Assembly (NCBI GenBank): GCA_021731025.1
Contig: JAKFYD010000056.1
Location: 17,471 to 81,470, forward strand
From: Pseudobdellovibrionaceae bacterium
GTDB taxonomy: Bacteria > Bdellovibrionota > Bdellovibrionia > Bdellovibrionales > Bdellovibrionaceae
DNA: 64,000 nt
Reading direction: 5' to 3'
Below, in pieces: positions 1 to 8,313 of this stretch. How positions within the stretch are numbered: the stretch's first letter is position 1; every line of letters begins with the position of its first letter. The translations under genes and the position numbers were made by a program. The notes under the pieces are model-generated. The model searched no databases and was not told where the DNA came from. It saw nothing but the letters and a program-made list of their open reading frames with translations.

Positions 1-2
1 TT

Positions 3-1262
3 GATTTAGTTGGAGCCCTTCAGGGTGCCAAAAATGCGCTTGGTGAAATGGAAAAAATTCATTTAGAAAAGCGCGCAGAAAAACTGAATCTTTGGGCAGA
101 CATTATTATTCGCAATGCTGCATTATGGGCGCAAGAATCAGCGCGTTTTGAAGGCATGCCTGCAAATTTTTTGAAAGATGAAATTTTTCTAGGCACGACG
201 AATTTAATTAAGAAACTTATCCAAAATCACAGCCACACAACCGGTTTTTTCAGACCTACCGGGGTGGTCGCAATTTCAATCCCCTGGTGTCACAGCTTTT
301 TGTTGGCTATAGAAAGAATCGTTCCCGCATTCCTTGCCGGCAATTCTGTGATTCTTCATCTGAGCGAACCTTCACCCTTAGCTAGAATGTTGGTAGAGCT
401 TGTGCAAAAGGCAGAATGGCCAACGGGAAGTTTACAAATTCTCTTTGGTTCTCGAGCGGAATTGGTTCCTGTTCTGGCAGGACATCCAGGTATCAATGCT
501 CTCAGTTACGTGGGCCATGAAAAGCACCGAGAGAAAGTTGTTCAGCCGTCTTTAAGCACCGGTAAAAAAATTCAGTTAAATTTAAGTGCTAAAAACAGCT
601 TAATATTTTTGGAAGATCCGCCGACACCTGAGGATCTTTTGCGCCAATTAAAACCTTGTTTAGTCGGGCAAGGGCAAACCGCCTGGAACACTCAGCGCAT
701 TTTCATTTTAGAATCTTTCCGCGAAAGTTTTTTGAACAAATTGAAAATAGCTTTAGAAACATTGCGCCCGGCTGAAAATGAAAACTCACCCGAGCTCAGT
801 CTGTGGCCAGTGGTTAACTCGGAAAGAATTCAGCAACTGAAAAATGTGCGCGAGAGAATTCCCCAAGAAGAAGGAAAAGTTTTTTGGGGCGGGGAAAGGC
901 TTCAAGAAAAAGATCAAAATGGTTTTTTTGTTCAGCCATTATTCTCGCTGGATCTGCCCAACTGTTCGGCCTGGCAGCAAGAGGACTTGCGTCTGCCCTT
1001 TTTTATTGTGACTTCGGTGAAGTACAGCCACGAGATTGCGAAGTGGACCAATACGGGAAGTTACGGTCACAGCGCTGTCATTTGGGGGCCTACCGATAAA
1101 GCCCGCGTCTTAGGACAGAAACTTCACGTCGGGCAAGTATTCATCAATAAATGGAAAATCAGTTCGGCTCATGAGTTCACGGCCCAAAAATCATCGCGCT
1201 ATGGAAGCACGGACTATCGATGGAATGGAAATTTCTTTTCAGAGCAGACTCTGATTTTTTGA
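3..1262 (+). CDS. Aldehyde dehydrogenase-like protein, 5' end outside window; active-site residues missing
   Basis: The frame is open from base 3, so the gene begins upstream of the window; an internal ATG lies at 48. About 420 codons are visible, most of an ALDH fold (usually 450-500 residues). Recognisable ALDH landmarks are the cofactor segment 'PWCHSFLLAIERIVPAFLAG' (family PWNFP...PAL.AGN), 'LSEPSPLA' (family KPSE..P) and a 'TGS'-like stretch before the active site. The catalytic positions are degenerate: the general-base motif LELGGK reads 'LNLSAK' (Glu to Asn) and the nucleophile motif GQ.C reads 'GQTAWNTQR' (Cys to Ala). The Lys of KPSE is His. Fold assignment is fairly sure; ordinary dehydrogenase activity is unlikely by inference. 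It could be a regulatory or scaffold pseudoenzyme. It converges on the next gene with 27 bases between stop codons. Confidence 0.8.
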   Translation, partial: DLVGALQGAKNALGEMEKIHLEKRAEKLNLWADIIIRNAALWAQESARFEGMPANFLKDEIFLGTTNLIKKLIQNHSHTTGFFRPTGVVAISIPWCHSFLLAIERIVPAFLAGNSVILHLSEPSPLARMLVELVQKAEWPTGSLQILFGSRAELVPVLAGHPGINALSYVGHEKHREKVVQPSLSTGKKIQLNLSAKNSLIFLEDPPTPEDLLRQLKPCLVGQGQTAWNTQRIFILESFRESFLNKLKIALETLRPAENENSPELSLWPVVNSERIQQLKNVRERIPQEEGKVFWGGERLQEKDQNGFFVQPLFSLDLPNCSAWQQEDLRLPFFIVTSVKYSHEIAKWTNTGSYGHSAVIWGPTDKARVLGQKLHVGQVFINKWKISSAHEFTAQKSSRYGSTDYRWNGNFFSEQTLIF

Positions 1263-1289
1263 CTGGACCTGTAAATTTCTTGTCGGTTT

Positions 1290-1511
1290 TTAGTTCAGTG
1301 AAAAAATTTTGGCGCGAGTTCTCATCTCGCATTGGCCGCAATAAGCTTCTTCTTTAATTTGACCTTGCTCTTCCGAGCGCAAATGGCTGAGCTCTAGCTC
1401 GCTGCCGCAAAGGGCGCAATTGTTTTGGGAATTTATAAACTCTTGCTGTTTAGGATGATCGATTTTTTCGAAGTATCTGAGCTGGCCGGATTGAGCGCTA
1501 GAATTTTGCAT
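1290..1511 (-). CDS. Small zinc-ribbon-like protein (73 aa)
   Basis: The protein carries two CxxC knuckles, 'CALCG' and 'CGQC', about 26 residues apart, as in a treble-clef or zinc-ribbon fold. The rest is charged and has no signal peptide, so it is probably cytoplasmic. An ATG at 1511 is preceded on the minus strand by a GAGG-type ribosome site. Its specific role is unknown; DNA, RNA or protein binding is possible. It sits alone between the convergent ALDH-like gene and the minus-strand block that begins at 5707, and may be that block's last gene. Confidence 0.65.
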   Translation of the reverse strand: MQNSSAQSGQLRYFEKIDHPKQQEFINSQNNCALCGSELELSHLRSEEQGQIKEEAYCGQCEMRTRAKIFSLN

Positions 1512-1563
1512 GACTTGACCTCACGTTGTGGAGCTATTCAATGCAAAACTGATTCCCTGGATC

Positions 1564-1962
1564 TTAGTTGAGGATTCGGTCTTTCTCTTCGGGTGTAGGA
1601 AGGCGACAGGTGTCGCGACGACCAAACAAACTGTAACGATATCGAGCTATTCCTCGGTAAACCCAATCTCGCAGCGGGCGAGGAATCATAAGTAGAATGC
1701 TCGCAAAGGCTCCCCACAGGCCACCGACGTCTTGCAAACATTTCAGTGCACCTGTCGAGCGATCATCAATTTGGCCGTCGTGGAAATACACTACGGTTTC
1801 TAGATCGTGAGTTGAACCTAGACGTGAAGCTGGTAAATATTTTTTAGCGGATTCTCCCTGCAGGGAAGCAAATTTGATGTGCTGTTTGTGATCAAGTCGC
1901 ATCATAAGATCGATCCAACGGTTACAAAGCGAACAATGGCCATCAAAAAAAAGAATTTTCAT
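1564..1962 (-). CDS. DCC-family thiol-disulfide oxidoreductase-like protein
   Basis: The N-terminus 'MKILFFDGHCSLCNRW' has the D-x-x-C-x-x-C signature of the DCC (DUF393) family, usually 120-150 residues; this one has 132. These proteins have a thioredoxin-like fold and are presumed redox-active, but few substrates are known. The start codon overlaps the stop of the upstream ligase gene by four bases (ATGA), so the two are probably translationally coupled. A hydrophobic stretch near residue 85 ('AFASILLMIPRPL') may contact the membrane. Confidence 0.85.
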   Translation of the reverse strand: MKILFFDGHCSLCNRWIDLMMRLDHKQHIKFASLQGESAKKYLPASRLGSTHDLETVVYFHDGQIDDRSTGALKCLQDVGGLWGAFASILLMIPRPLRDWVYRGIARYRYSLFGRRDTCRLPTPEEKDRILN

Positions 1963-2984
1963 CGATATCGATTTTCAGCGAGCATAATCATTTCATCCAC
2001 AAAGGTTTTCATCGAAATTTTTTCGACTTCAAGTTGCTGCGGAAAAAAAGAAGCTTTGGTCATTCCAGGCAAAGTGTTCGTTTCCAAAAATACAGGTCCT
2101 CTTGCGGTCAGAATCATATCTGTGCGCGAGTAACCGTAGCAGGAAAAAGTTCTGTGAGATTGCAGCGCCAATTGCTGACATTGCTTCATTTCATCGGGAC
2201 TTAATTCAGCTGGAGTAATCTCTTTGGATCCACGGCCCAAGTATTTTCCTTCATAATCGAAGTTGCTTCCCAGCTCGAGAATCACCTCTGAAGCAGGTAA
2301 AGCGCGAAGCTCTCCATGAAAATCAAAGACACCGACAGTCAGCTCGCGACCTTCGACGAATTCTTCAGCTAACATGTCCCATCTCTGTAAATCTTTAAAG
2401 GCATTTTCCAATTGCATGCTGTTTGTTACGATGTGAAGGCCAAAGCTCGAACCACTGGCTACCGGTTTGACGACAATCTTTTTTTTCTGCTGGAAAAAAT
2501 CCAGCAATTTTTTTTCTTGCAGGGAAAGAGCTTCGGGCGTGTTTGCAAGATCCAGTTCCAATTGATTGGCTAGGGGAATACGCGCTTGTCGAGCTTTCTC
2601 TTTGGTCAGCAACTTGTTAAAGCATAAAGCGCTCGAAGCTGAACCTGATCCTGTGAAAGGAACGTGATTTTCCTCGAAAAGCTTTTGAAATTTCCCGTCT
2701 TCGCCCTCGGTGCCGTGAAGGCCTATAAACACAGTTTTGTTTTTAAGAAGGGGCAGGGCCTGGGGCAAACTTTTTGCGAGCGGGGGATTTTTTGGTTGCA
2801 GTAAATTTTTAAAAGGCTCTGGGTGATGTTGAAGTTCATTGATACTGACATCATAAACTTCACCAGTGGGTGCGATAAACCAGGCGACAGGGTTATATAA
2901 ATACTGGACGATATTTTGCGCCGAGGCCGTGGAAACCAACTTCTCATCGGAAGTTCCACCAAAAAGAAGTACAACTTGATTCAT
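1959..2984 (-). CDS. ddl: D-alanine--D-alanine ligase
   Basis: An ATP-grasp enzyme that joins two D-alanines for the peptidoglycan stem peptide in the cytoplasm. Seen: N-terminal 'VVLLFGGTSDEKLVS', the Ddl signature 'GLHGTEGEDG', the ATP-grasp lysine and loop 'VVKPVASGSSFGL', and the metal-binding end 'FLETNTLPGMT'. The 341-residue length fits the family (300-370). The start at 2984 is preferred to a more upstream in-frame start because family homology begins there and an AGGAAGG ribosome site precedes it. It lies 13 bases after elbB and overlaps the DCC gene by four bases. The first motif reads GGTSDEK where GG.S.E(H/R) is usual, so it is a somewhat divergent Ddl. Confidence 0.92.
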   Translation of the reverse strand: MNQVVLLFGGTSDEKLVSTASAQNIVQYLYNPVAWFIAPTGEVYDVSINELQHHPEPFKNLLQPKNPPLAKSLPQALPLLKNKTVFIGLHGTEGEDGKFQKLFEENHVPFTGSGSASSALCFNKLLTKEKARQARIPLANQLELDLANTPEALSLQEKKLLDFFQQKKKIVVKPVASGSSFGLHIVTNSMQLENAFKDLQRWDMLAEEFVEGRELTVGVFDFHGELRALPASEVILELGSNFDYEGKYLGRGSKEITPAELSPDEMKQCQQLALQSHRTFSCYGYSRTDMILTARGPVFLETNTLPGMTKASFFPQQLEVEKISMKTFVDEMIMLAENRYR

Positions 2985-2997
2985 AAATTTTTCCTTC

Positions 2998-3666
2998 CTA
3001 GGACATTTCGACCAATTCATTCGCCAATCCAGAAATTCCTTTAAAAATTTCAAAAGGTTTGGCTGGGCCCATGTACGCCGGTGTCGTTATAATTTTGTGA
3101 TCGCGATCCGTAATAAAATCATCGGCGGGGCAAGGGACATGTTGAGCTCCTGTCTTTTGCACTTCTGCAACAGCTTCAGAGTCTGTTCCTACTGTTAGCG
3201 TGATTCGTTTTTTTCCTAAAACACAAGCTAACAGCGTAGGCGCTATGCAAACCGCACCAATGGGTTTTTCAGCTTCGTAAAATTCAGTGATGATGCGTTT
3301 TATTTCGGGAAGGACAGTGGCCTTTGCGCCGGCGCTGGACCAATTCGATAAATGAGTGGCTGCGCCCCTACCACCAGCAATAGCTAAACCATCAAAGTCG
3401 CTGACTTTCAGTTCAGTCAAGTCTTTCACTTGGCCTCGAGCGATGCGTGCTGATTCTTGAAGTAGATTTCTTTTTTCACCGTTCGTCAGGGGTTCGCCGG
3501 TTAAATGATCGATGGGTGTAATATTCATATCGGGAGCAAAACAAAAAAAGTCAGCTCCGGCTTGGCCAAGACTGATCATTAAACTTACGGCTTCTGCGAT
3601 TTCGCTGCCGTCGCGATGACCGCAGCCAGACAGAATAAGTGCAATTTTTTTTTGGACTTTGATCAT
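2998..3666 (-). CDS. elbB: ElbB-like glyoxalase (DJ-1/PfpI superfamily)
   Basis: The protein resembles ElbB (isoprenoid biosynthesis protein with amidotransferase-like domain): 'LSGCGHRDGSEIAEAV' at the N-terminus, the nucleophile region 'IGAVCIAPTLLA' with Cys after the strand, and 'TPAYMGPAKPFEIFKGI' near the end. E. coli ElbB has glyoxalase activity in vitro; its physiological substrate is unsettled. The 222-residue length matches. ATG at 3666 with GAGGAAG upstream is chosen over a GTG twelve bases earlier. It is followed after 13 bases by ddl and is probably co-transcribed. Confidence 0.88.
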   Translation of the reverse strand: MIKVQKKIALILSGCGHRDGSEIAEAVSLMISLGQAGADFFCFAPDMNITPIDHLTGEPLTNGEKRNLLQESARIARGQVKDLTELKVSDFDGLAIAGGRGAATHLSNWSSAGAKATVLPEIKRIITEFYEAEKPIGAVCIAPTLLACVLGKKRITLTVGTDSEAVAEVQKTGAQHVPCPADDFITDRDHKIITTPAYMGPAKPFEIFKGISGLANELVEMS

Positions 3667-3710
3667 AAACTTCCTCACTCGACTTAATTTAGGAAGTAGT
3701 CCTAAATCGT

Positions 3711-4619
3711 CTAAGGGGCTGCGGGGGTTCCTCGACGGAAATCCTTCAGCTTATGACATACACTAACAGGAAATTTTTGAGATTGGTAAGTCGTAATTCC
3801 CTCGTAACAATACTCGACAAGGCGAGACAAAAAAGGAAGATCATTGGAAATTTTCAGTTTGATAATGGCTTTGGATTTACTTTCCGTGTTGGTTTCGGGG
3901 TCCACAGCGCTGATAAAAGCCACCAATTGCACTCGAGTTAATTTCCATCGGCAGCCAGGAATTCCGCGACAAGAAGCATCAGCGCGAATTTCTGAGGGCA
4001 CATCTTCTTCGATAATTTCACTTTCCAATTTAAAACATTCGATGCCTTGTTGGCCGCAAAGGAAAACGATTCCCCGAAACATCTCGTAGGGGCTTAACTG
4101 GATTTCATCTTCAGTGTCTTTTGTTTGAACTTGATCCGAGAAAGGGCGACGGATCTCGAGGTCTTTGGTCATTTCACTGAGCACATGGGTCGAAACCGTG
4201 GACTCAGAATTTGTTTCACGACTGGCCGTTTCTTTACGGTAACCTAATTTTTTTTCGCGAGTGGACAGGCGAGATTGCTGGCCTTCAACAATCTCTTCAG
4301 CTTGCACCAACATATGAATGTAGCGAGCCGGGGATTGATCTTCTAACACAACGTCCTCGAGCTGAGTGACGGTGAAGCCTTTTCTTAAAGTCACTCGCGG
4401 ATCAAGGCTACTGATCTTGATGGATTTTTCGGTCGCTAGAAAATCGTCCTTTTGCACTTGCTCGAGACTGGTATTTCCCCAAGATGTGATCATCTTTTCG
4501 GCGATCTCTTCAGCTTGCAGTGGCGCCCCAAGATCTTCTTCCATTTTAGGAATCTTCATGCAGGACGTGTTTGCTACAAGCAAGACTCCTGTCAGCGCCA
4601 GTGTTTTGAAAAAACTCAT
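3711..4619 (-). CDS. Predicted lipoprotein of unknown function
   Basis: A signal sequence 'MSFFKTLALTGVLLVANTSC' ends in a lipobox-like Cys, so the mature protein is probably anchored in the outer or inner membrane. The remaining ~280 residues are charged with no recognised domain; four cysteines cluster in the last third ('CGQQGIEC', 'CRGIPGC') and may form disulfides. The ATG at 4619 overlaps the stop of the upstream GNAT gene by four bases, which favours this start over an in-frame one 24 bases earlier. Function not recognised. Confidence 0.75.
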   Translation of the reverse strand: MSFFKTLALTGVLLVANTSCMKIPKMEEDLGAPLQAEEIAEKMITSWGNTSLEQVQKDDFLATEKSIKISSLDPRVTLRKGFTVTQLEDVVLEDQSPARYIHMLVQAEEIVEGQQSRLSTREKKLGYRKETASRETNSESTVSTHVLSEMTKDLEIRRPFSDQVQTKDTEDEIQLSPYEMFRGIVFLCGQQGIECFKLESEIIEEDVPSEIRADASCRGIPGCRWKLTRVQLVAFISAVDPETNTESKSKAIIKLKISNDLPFLSRLVEYCYEGITTYQSQKFPVSVCHKLKDFRRGTPAAP

Positions 4620-5707
4620 ACGGAATCCCAGCCCCAGATCCACAAAGGAAGAGGTAAAACTTTTTCCAGTTTAGCCAGTGTGGCTGGCGAAAACATATCT
4701 AAAGCTTTGTAATCGACGGGACCGAAGATCAATCGGGTCATATCCGCCTCCGCAGAGACAGTCACAATTTCAGAACCTGCACCGAACCAGTAAACGCCGT
4801 TTCGTTTTTCCAAAACAACATCGGGGCAAGCCTCTGAACGAAAGGCCCTTTTGATTTTTGCCGAGAGCTGATCGAATTGGAGAATTCGGATCATTCCTAA
4901 AAAGCCATCATTCATAACTAATTTTTGCGCTTGTAACTTTTGAATTAAATTCGAAGAGTGTCGGGGCACTATAAGAGTTTTTGTTTGCTGAGTTGTTTTG
5001 TAAATGTAACTCAACAGGGACAAAAGATGAGTGACGGACCCCCCCCATTCATGGATGTAGCCACTCAGATCAGCGCCTTTACCCTCAATGGCATATGCCA
5101 CGAGTTGGTTGTTAGCATCCCAAGCCGTGAAAACTTTAGTTTCGGGAATGCTCAAAAATTTTCGAGTCTCTTCAAGAGTGCGAGCCGATGCGACACTGTG
5201 CTGGGAATAAAGTCGAAGCACCGCTTCGGGAGCAATCTTTGCGTCAGTAGAAAAGCGAACTCCCGGTTGGGCTTCGCCAACAGGTTTATCGATAATAAAA
5301 CTGAGCTCCGAGCCCGCCAGTTCAAAATTCATTTTGCGATAGAAATCGAAAAGGTTTGTCCACAAAATCGCCACATCGCAATTTTGTTGTTCAGCCAATT
5401 GCACACATTCGGTAATGATCTGACGACTGAGGCCTTGGTCCCGATGGGCTTCGTCTGTAACGACGGAGCCAATTGCAGCGACTTTGAAGATCACGTGAGG
5501 GCTTTTGACGACCAGAGGTTTAACCACGGCGTGAGATATAACGTTGTCGTTATTCTTGAAAATACGAATGTTGTGTAAATTCTGCAGTGTCAGCGCTGTT
5601 GGGTATTCGCTGTTGATGGACCACGACTTACCCGAACGTAAGTTTTTGTTCAGGAATTCAAGCAATTGTGGCCATTCAGCCTCTGCGGGGGGACGAGGTC
5701 CTTCCAT
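4616..5707 (-). CDS. GNAT-family acetyltransferase with long C-terminal region
   Basis: The first ~140 residues form a GNAT domain: motif A is 'GSVVTDEAHRDQGLSRQII', with the acetyl-CoA loop in its R-x-x-G-like segment, and 'FYRKMNFELAG' ends the fold. GNAT enzymes acetylate amines on small molecules or proteins. The C-terminal ~220 residues look like a second, degenerate acyltransferase-like or substrate-binding half, as in large two-domain GNATs; this is inference. It is the first gene of a minus-strand run continuing into the lipoprotein gene. The start ATG at 5707 follows an AGGAGA-type site. Substrate unknown. Confidence 0.8.
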   Translation of the reverse strand: MEGPRPPAEAEWPQLLEFLNKNLRSGKSWSINSEYPTALTLQNLHNIRIFKNNDNVISHAVVKPLVVKSPHVIFKVAAIGSVVTDEAHRDQGLSRQIITECVQLAEQQNCDVAILWTNLFDFYRKMNFELAGSELSFIIDKPVGEAQPGVRFSTDAKIAPEAVLRLYSQHSVASARTLEETRKFLSIPETKVFTAWDANNQLVAYAIEGKGADLSGYIHEWGGSVTHLLSLLSYIYKTTQQTKTLIVPRHSSNLIQKLQAQKLVMNDGFLGMIRILQFDQLSAKIKRAFRSEACPDVVLEKRNGVYWFGAGSEIVTVSAEADMTRLIFGPVDYKALDMFSPATLAKLEKVLPLPLWIWGWDSV

Positions 5708-5865
5708 GGTACTCTCCTAATCTTTTTTTACTCTCTTAATTTTAGCTTTTTTCAGGGCTCTTCCCAGTCTCGATTCTTAAAAAGGCCTAAAATGCGTCTT
5801 AGGTCTTGAGTCCAGTTTGACTTAAGGAGAGGAAAATTATAGTTTGACCAGCTCTGGAGGCGTGA

Positions 5866-6108
5866 ATGGCAGATCTTTCGCAAAAGTGGAAAGACAATAA
5901 ACCCGGCAAGATGTTTGTTGATCAATCTTGCATTGCTTGCGATGCCTGTGTTCTTTCGGCTCCCAAAAACTTTTCAATGCATGAAGAGGACGGTCACGCC
6001 TATGTTGCAAAACAGCCGGAAACTCCCGAAGAAGAAGCTGCCTGCAAGGAAGCCATGGAAGGATGTCCCGTCGAAGCCATCGGCGATTTCGGTAGCAAAG
6101 GCGAGTAA
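5866..6108 (+). CDS. Single-cluster [4Fe-4S] ferredoxin
   Basis: An 80-residue electron carrier with 'CIACDACVLSAP' (C-x2-C-x2-C) and a distant 'GCPVEAI' (C-P), the ligand layout of monocluster [4Fe-4S] ferredoxins. The acidic composition is typical. A GGAGG site precedes the ATG. The 3' third overlaps the apparent start of nth in another frame. Partner enzymes are not evident; the next gene's product also carries a [4Fe-4S] cluster, but that cluster is structural, so a functional link is not implied. Confidence 0.9.
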   Translation: MADLSQKWKDNKPGKMFVDQSCIACDACVLSAPKNFSMHEEDGHAYVAKQPETPEEEAACKEAMEGCPVEAIGDFGSKGE

Positions 6109-6769
6109 AACCGCTCTCAAAAAATCTAAAAAATTTATCTTTAATCGTGAGCATGCCCCGATCGTCTTAAAAAAATTGCAGAAGTATTATCCTGATGCTC
6201 ACTGTGCCTTGAAACATAAAAATTCTTTCGAACTTTTAGTCGCCACAATTCTATCTGCTCAGTGCACAGACGAAAGAGTCAACAAAGTCACGCCGGATTT
6301 ATTTGCAAAATTTCCCACAGTTTATGCTTTGGCAAAAGCGGATATCAAAGTTGTTGAAAATTTAATTCGCACAGTTGGTTTCTATCACAACAAATCTAAA
6401 AATCTCATTTCATGCGCTCAAACCTTAGTGAAAGAGTTTGATGGCGAACTGCCGCGCACGGTAGAGGAAATGACAACTTTAGCAGGTGTAGGGCGTAAAA
6501 CAGCGAACGTCGTCCTGGGCAATAGCTTTGGTTTAAAAACAGGCATTGCTGTGGACACTCATGTGGGCCGCTTGAGTTATCGCCTGGGTTGGAGCAAATT
6601 CACCGATCCTGTTCAAATCGAAAAAGATCTTATGGAGCTTTTTCCGGAAGAAGATTGGATTAGAATTTCCCATCTTGTTATTTTTCATGGGCGACAAATT
6701 TGTACCGCGCGATCCCCCGCATGTCATCGTTGCTTTCTTTTTGACCATTGCCCGAAGAATGGGGTTTAA
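6002..6769 (+). CDS. nth: Endonuclease III (DNA base-excision repair glycosylase/AP lyase)
   Basis: Removes oxidised pyrimidines and cleaves abasic sites. The helix-hairpin-helix 'LAGVGRKTANVVLG' contains the catalytic Lys, 'AVDTHVGRL' the catalytic Asp, and the C-terminus holds C-x6-C-x2-C-x5-C ('CTARSPACHRCFLFDHC'), the [4Fe-4S] loop. The family body begins near 'FNREHAPIVLKKLQ' (about 6143). No ATG, GTG or well-placed TTG lies between the ferredoxin stop and that point. The nearest usual start is the ATG at 6002 inside the ferredoxin gene, with another upstream at 5978, so the start is unsettled. Expression is probably coupled to the ferredoxin. Confidence 0.9.
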   Translation: MLQNSRKLPKKKLPARKPWKDVPSKPSAISVAKASKTALKKSKKFIFNREHAPIVLKKLQKYYPDAHCALKHKNSFELLVATILSAQCTDERVNKVTPDLFAKFPTVYALAKADIKVVENLIRTVGFYHNKSKNLISCAQTLVKEFDGELPRTVEEMTTLAGVGRKTANVVLGNSFGLKTGIAVDTHVGRLSYRLGWSKFTDPVQIEKDLMELFPEEDWIRISHLVIFHGRQICTARSPACHRCFLFDHCPKNGV

Positions 6770-7259
6770 TCGCTATATGTTGGTGGCCTTTCTTGAATCA
6801 GTTAAATACACCGGGCATCTTGTGCCCATCTCGTTCCTTAGAATTTTCTTGGGATATTATTATTTTCAGCAAGCCTTTGCTCATTTTAAAAGTGATTTTT
6901 TAGTTCGCCCCCAGATCGCCGAACAAATTTCTGAATTCTTGCCTTTGAGTCATGCACCCGAATGGTACCGATTTTTTATTACGTCTCAATTTATTCCTCA
7001 CTGGCAGGGATTAGCCTTTTTAATTACGGGTTTCGAATTTGCTTTGGCACTTTCTTATATTTTTGGTTACGTGGTTAGACCCATGGCTTTGCTGGCCGTT
7101 TTTTTCTGCGCGAACATGTTATTTATTTCCGGTTCAGCCCAAGAAGATCTTTTCAAAACTTTTTTAGCCATTCATTTTGTATTGGCTTGGGTGGGTGCTG
7201 GTCGCTGTTTAGGGATGGATTATTATTTCTTTAAACGCCGCCGCGGGATCTGGTGGTAA
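6759..7259 (+). CDS. DoxX-like integral membrane protein
   Basis: A 166-residue protein with about four hydrophobic segments: 'ISFLRIFLGYYYFQQ', 'GLAFLITGFEFALALSYIF', 'MALLAVFFCANMLFI' and 'TFLAIHFVLAWVG'. The first reads like TM1 of DoxX/SURF4-type proteins ('LR...G..f...g..hf'), so it is assigned to that superfamily with moderate confidence. Start may be ATG 6759, overlapping the nth stop by 11 bases, or ATG 6777; neither has a strong ribosome site. It ends one base before the thiB start, so it probably belongs to the thiamine transporter operon. A direct transport role is not established. Confidence 0.7.
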   Translation: MGFNRYMLVAFLESVKYTGHLVPISFLRIFLGYYYFQQAFAHFKSDFLVRPQIAEQISEFLPLSHAPEWYRFFITSQFIPHWQGLAFLITGFEFALALSYIFGYVVRPMALLAVFFCANMLFISGSAQEDLFKTFLAIHFVLAWVGAGRCLGMDYYFFKRRRGIWW

Positions 7260-7260
7260 A

Positions 7261-8313
7261 TTGCGACATGTAATTATTTACCTCACTTTAGTTTACTTGG
7301 TCCTTTTTTTGGCGGTGTTGAATCGGCAACAAAAAAAAGAAGGCTTCGATAATACAAACAATGTGCGAATTTTTGCTTACTCGTCTTTCACCAGCTTGAC
7401 GGGTCCTGGTCCAAAGCTGAAAGAGCTTTTCGAGAAAACCTGCAATTGTCGTTTGGAATTCGTGGATGGCAATGATGCCGGAATGCTTTTGCAACGATTG
7501 AAGCTCGAGAGTGAAAGTTTAGGCGCCGATCTTGTGATTGGATTTGATCAGTATGATTTGCAGAAAGCCCTGAGCGAATACAAATGGCGCAAATTGGATT
7601 TTTCGAATCTTAATATTGAACCTGAAGTTAAGCCTGCTTTAGCCAACAGTTATTTTGTCCCTTACGACTGGGGCGTGTTGGGATTTATCACTCGCAAGAA
7701 TGAACTTAAAAATGTGCCTGCGAAATTGGATGATCTCTTAAATCCCGAATTCGCGCGTAAGATTGCACTGCAAGATCCACGATCCTCGTCCCCGGGTATG
7801 CAATTTCTTTTTTGGGTGATTCGCACCAAGGGGGAAGAAGAGGGCTTGCGTTTTATCCAAAGAATGTTTGATCAGGTTCATAGTTATTCTCCATCCTGGT
7901 CGATGGCTTACGGGCTTTTTCAAAAGAAGAAAGCCTCACTTGTTTATTCCTATTTAACTTCGCCTTTGTACCACGAGATGATCGAAAAGGACACCAACTA
8001 CGAAGCTTTGCCTTTCATGGAACCTTTAGCTGTTCAGTATGAATTTTTAGGAATTCCTGATTTCTGCAAACAGTGCGCTCTGGCCGAGCAATTCGTAAAT
8101 TTGATGCTTTCACCGGAAGGTCAGAAAATCATCATGGAATCCAATTTCATGTTCCCAGTTCTGAAAGATGTGCGCAAAGGAACTTCTTTCCAAGCCGTGA
8201 GTGAGCAAATGATAAAAGATAAAAATCTATTGCCCTTTGAAATTCCTTCCAACACAGACATTGAACGATTGCTCAAGCGCTGGTCTGAATTGCGTCGGGG
8301 CGAAAAAAATTGA
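7261..8313 (+). CDS. thiB: Thiamine ABC transporter substrate-binding protein
   Basis: A periplasmic ligand receptor. The mature part follows E. coli ThiB/TbpA closely by eye: 'YSSFTSLTGPGPKLKELFEK', 'CNCRLEFVDG', 'GADLVIGFDQYDL', 'VPYDWGVLGFI', 'QDPRSSSPGMQFLFW', 'VYSYLTSPLYH'. The first ~20 residues are a hydrophobic signal or anchor. It starts with TTG at 7261, directly after the DoxX-like stop, and overlaps thiP by four bases. It binds thiamine and its phosphates in the family. No TPP riboswitch-like sequence was recognised upstream, so regulation is unclear. Confidence 0.93.
   Translation: MRHVIIYLTLVYLVLFLAVLNRQQKKEGFDNTNNVRIFAYSSFTSLTGPGPKLKELFEKTCNCRLEFVDGNDAGMLLQRLKLESESLGADLVIGFDQYDLQKALSEYKWRKLDFSNLNIEPEVKPALANSYFVPYDWGVLGFITRKNELKNVPAKLDDLLNPEFARKIALQDPRSSSPGMQFLFWVIRTKGEEEGLRFIQRMFDQVHSYSPSWSMAYGLFQKKKASLVYSYLTSPLYHEMIEKDTNYEALPFMEPLAVQYEFLGIPDFCKQCALAEQFVNLMLSPEGQKIIMESNFMFPVLKDVRKGTSFQAVSEQMIKDKNLLPFEIPSNTDIERLLKRWSELRRGEKN

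Noticed and set aside
4958..5578. A 206-codon open frame on the plus strand inside the GNAT gene
   Set aside because: It lies antisense to a well-supported acetyltransferase, has no ribosome site or recognisable domain, and its composition is that of a reverse shadow.
7000..7261. A TPP riboswitch before thiB
   Set aside because: No THI-box-like CTGAGA segment or matching stems were seen between 5700 and 7261, and thiB follows the preceding gene by one base.
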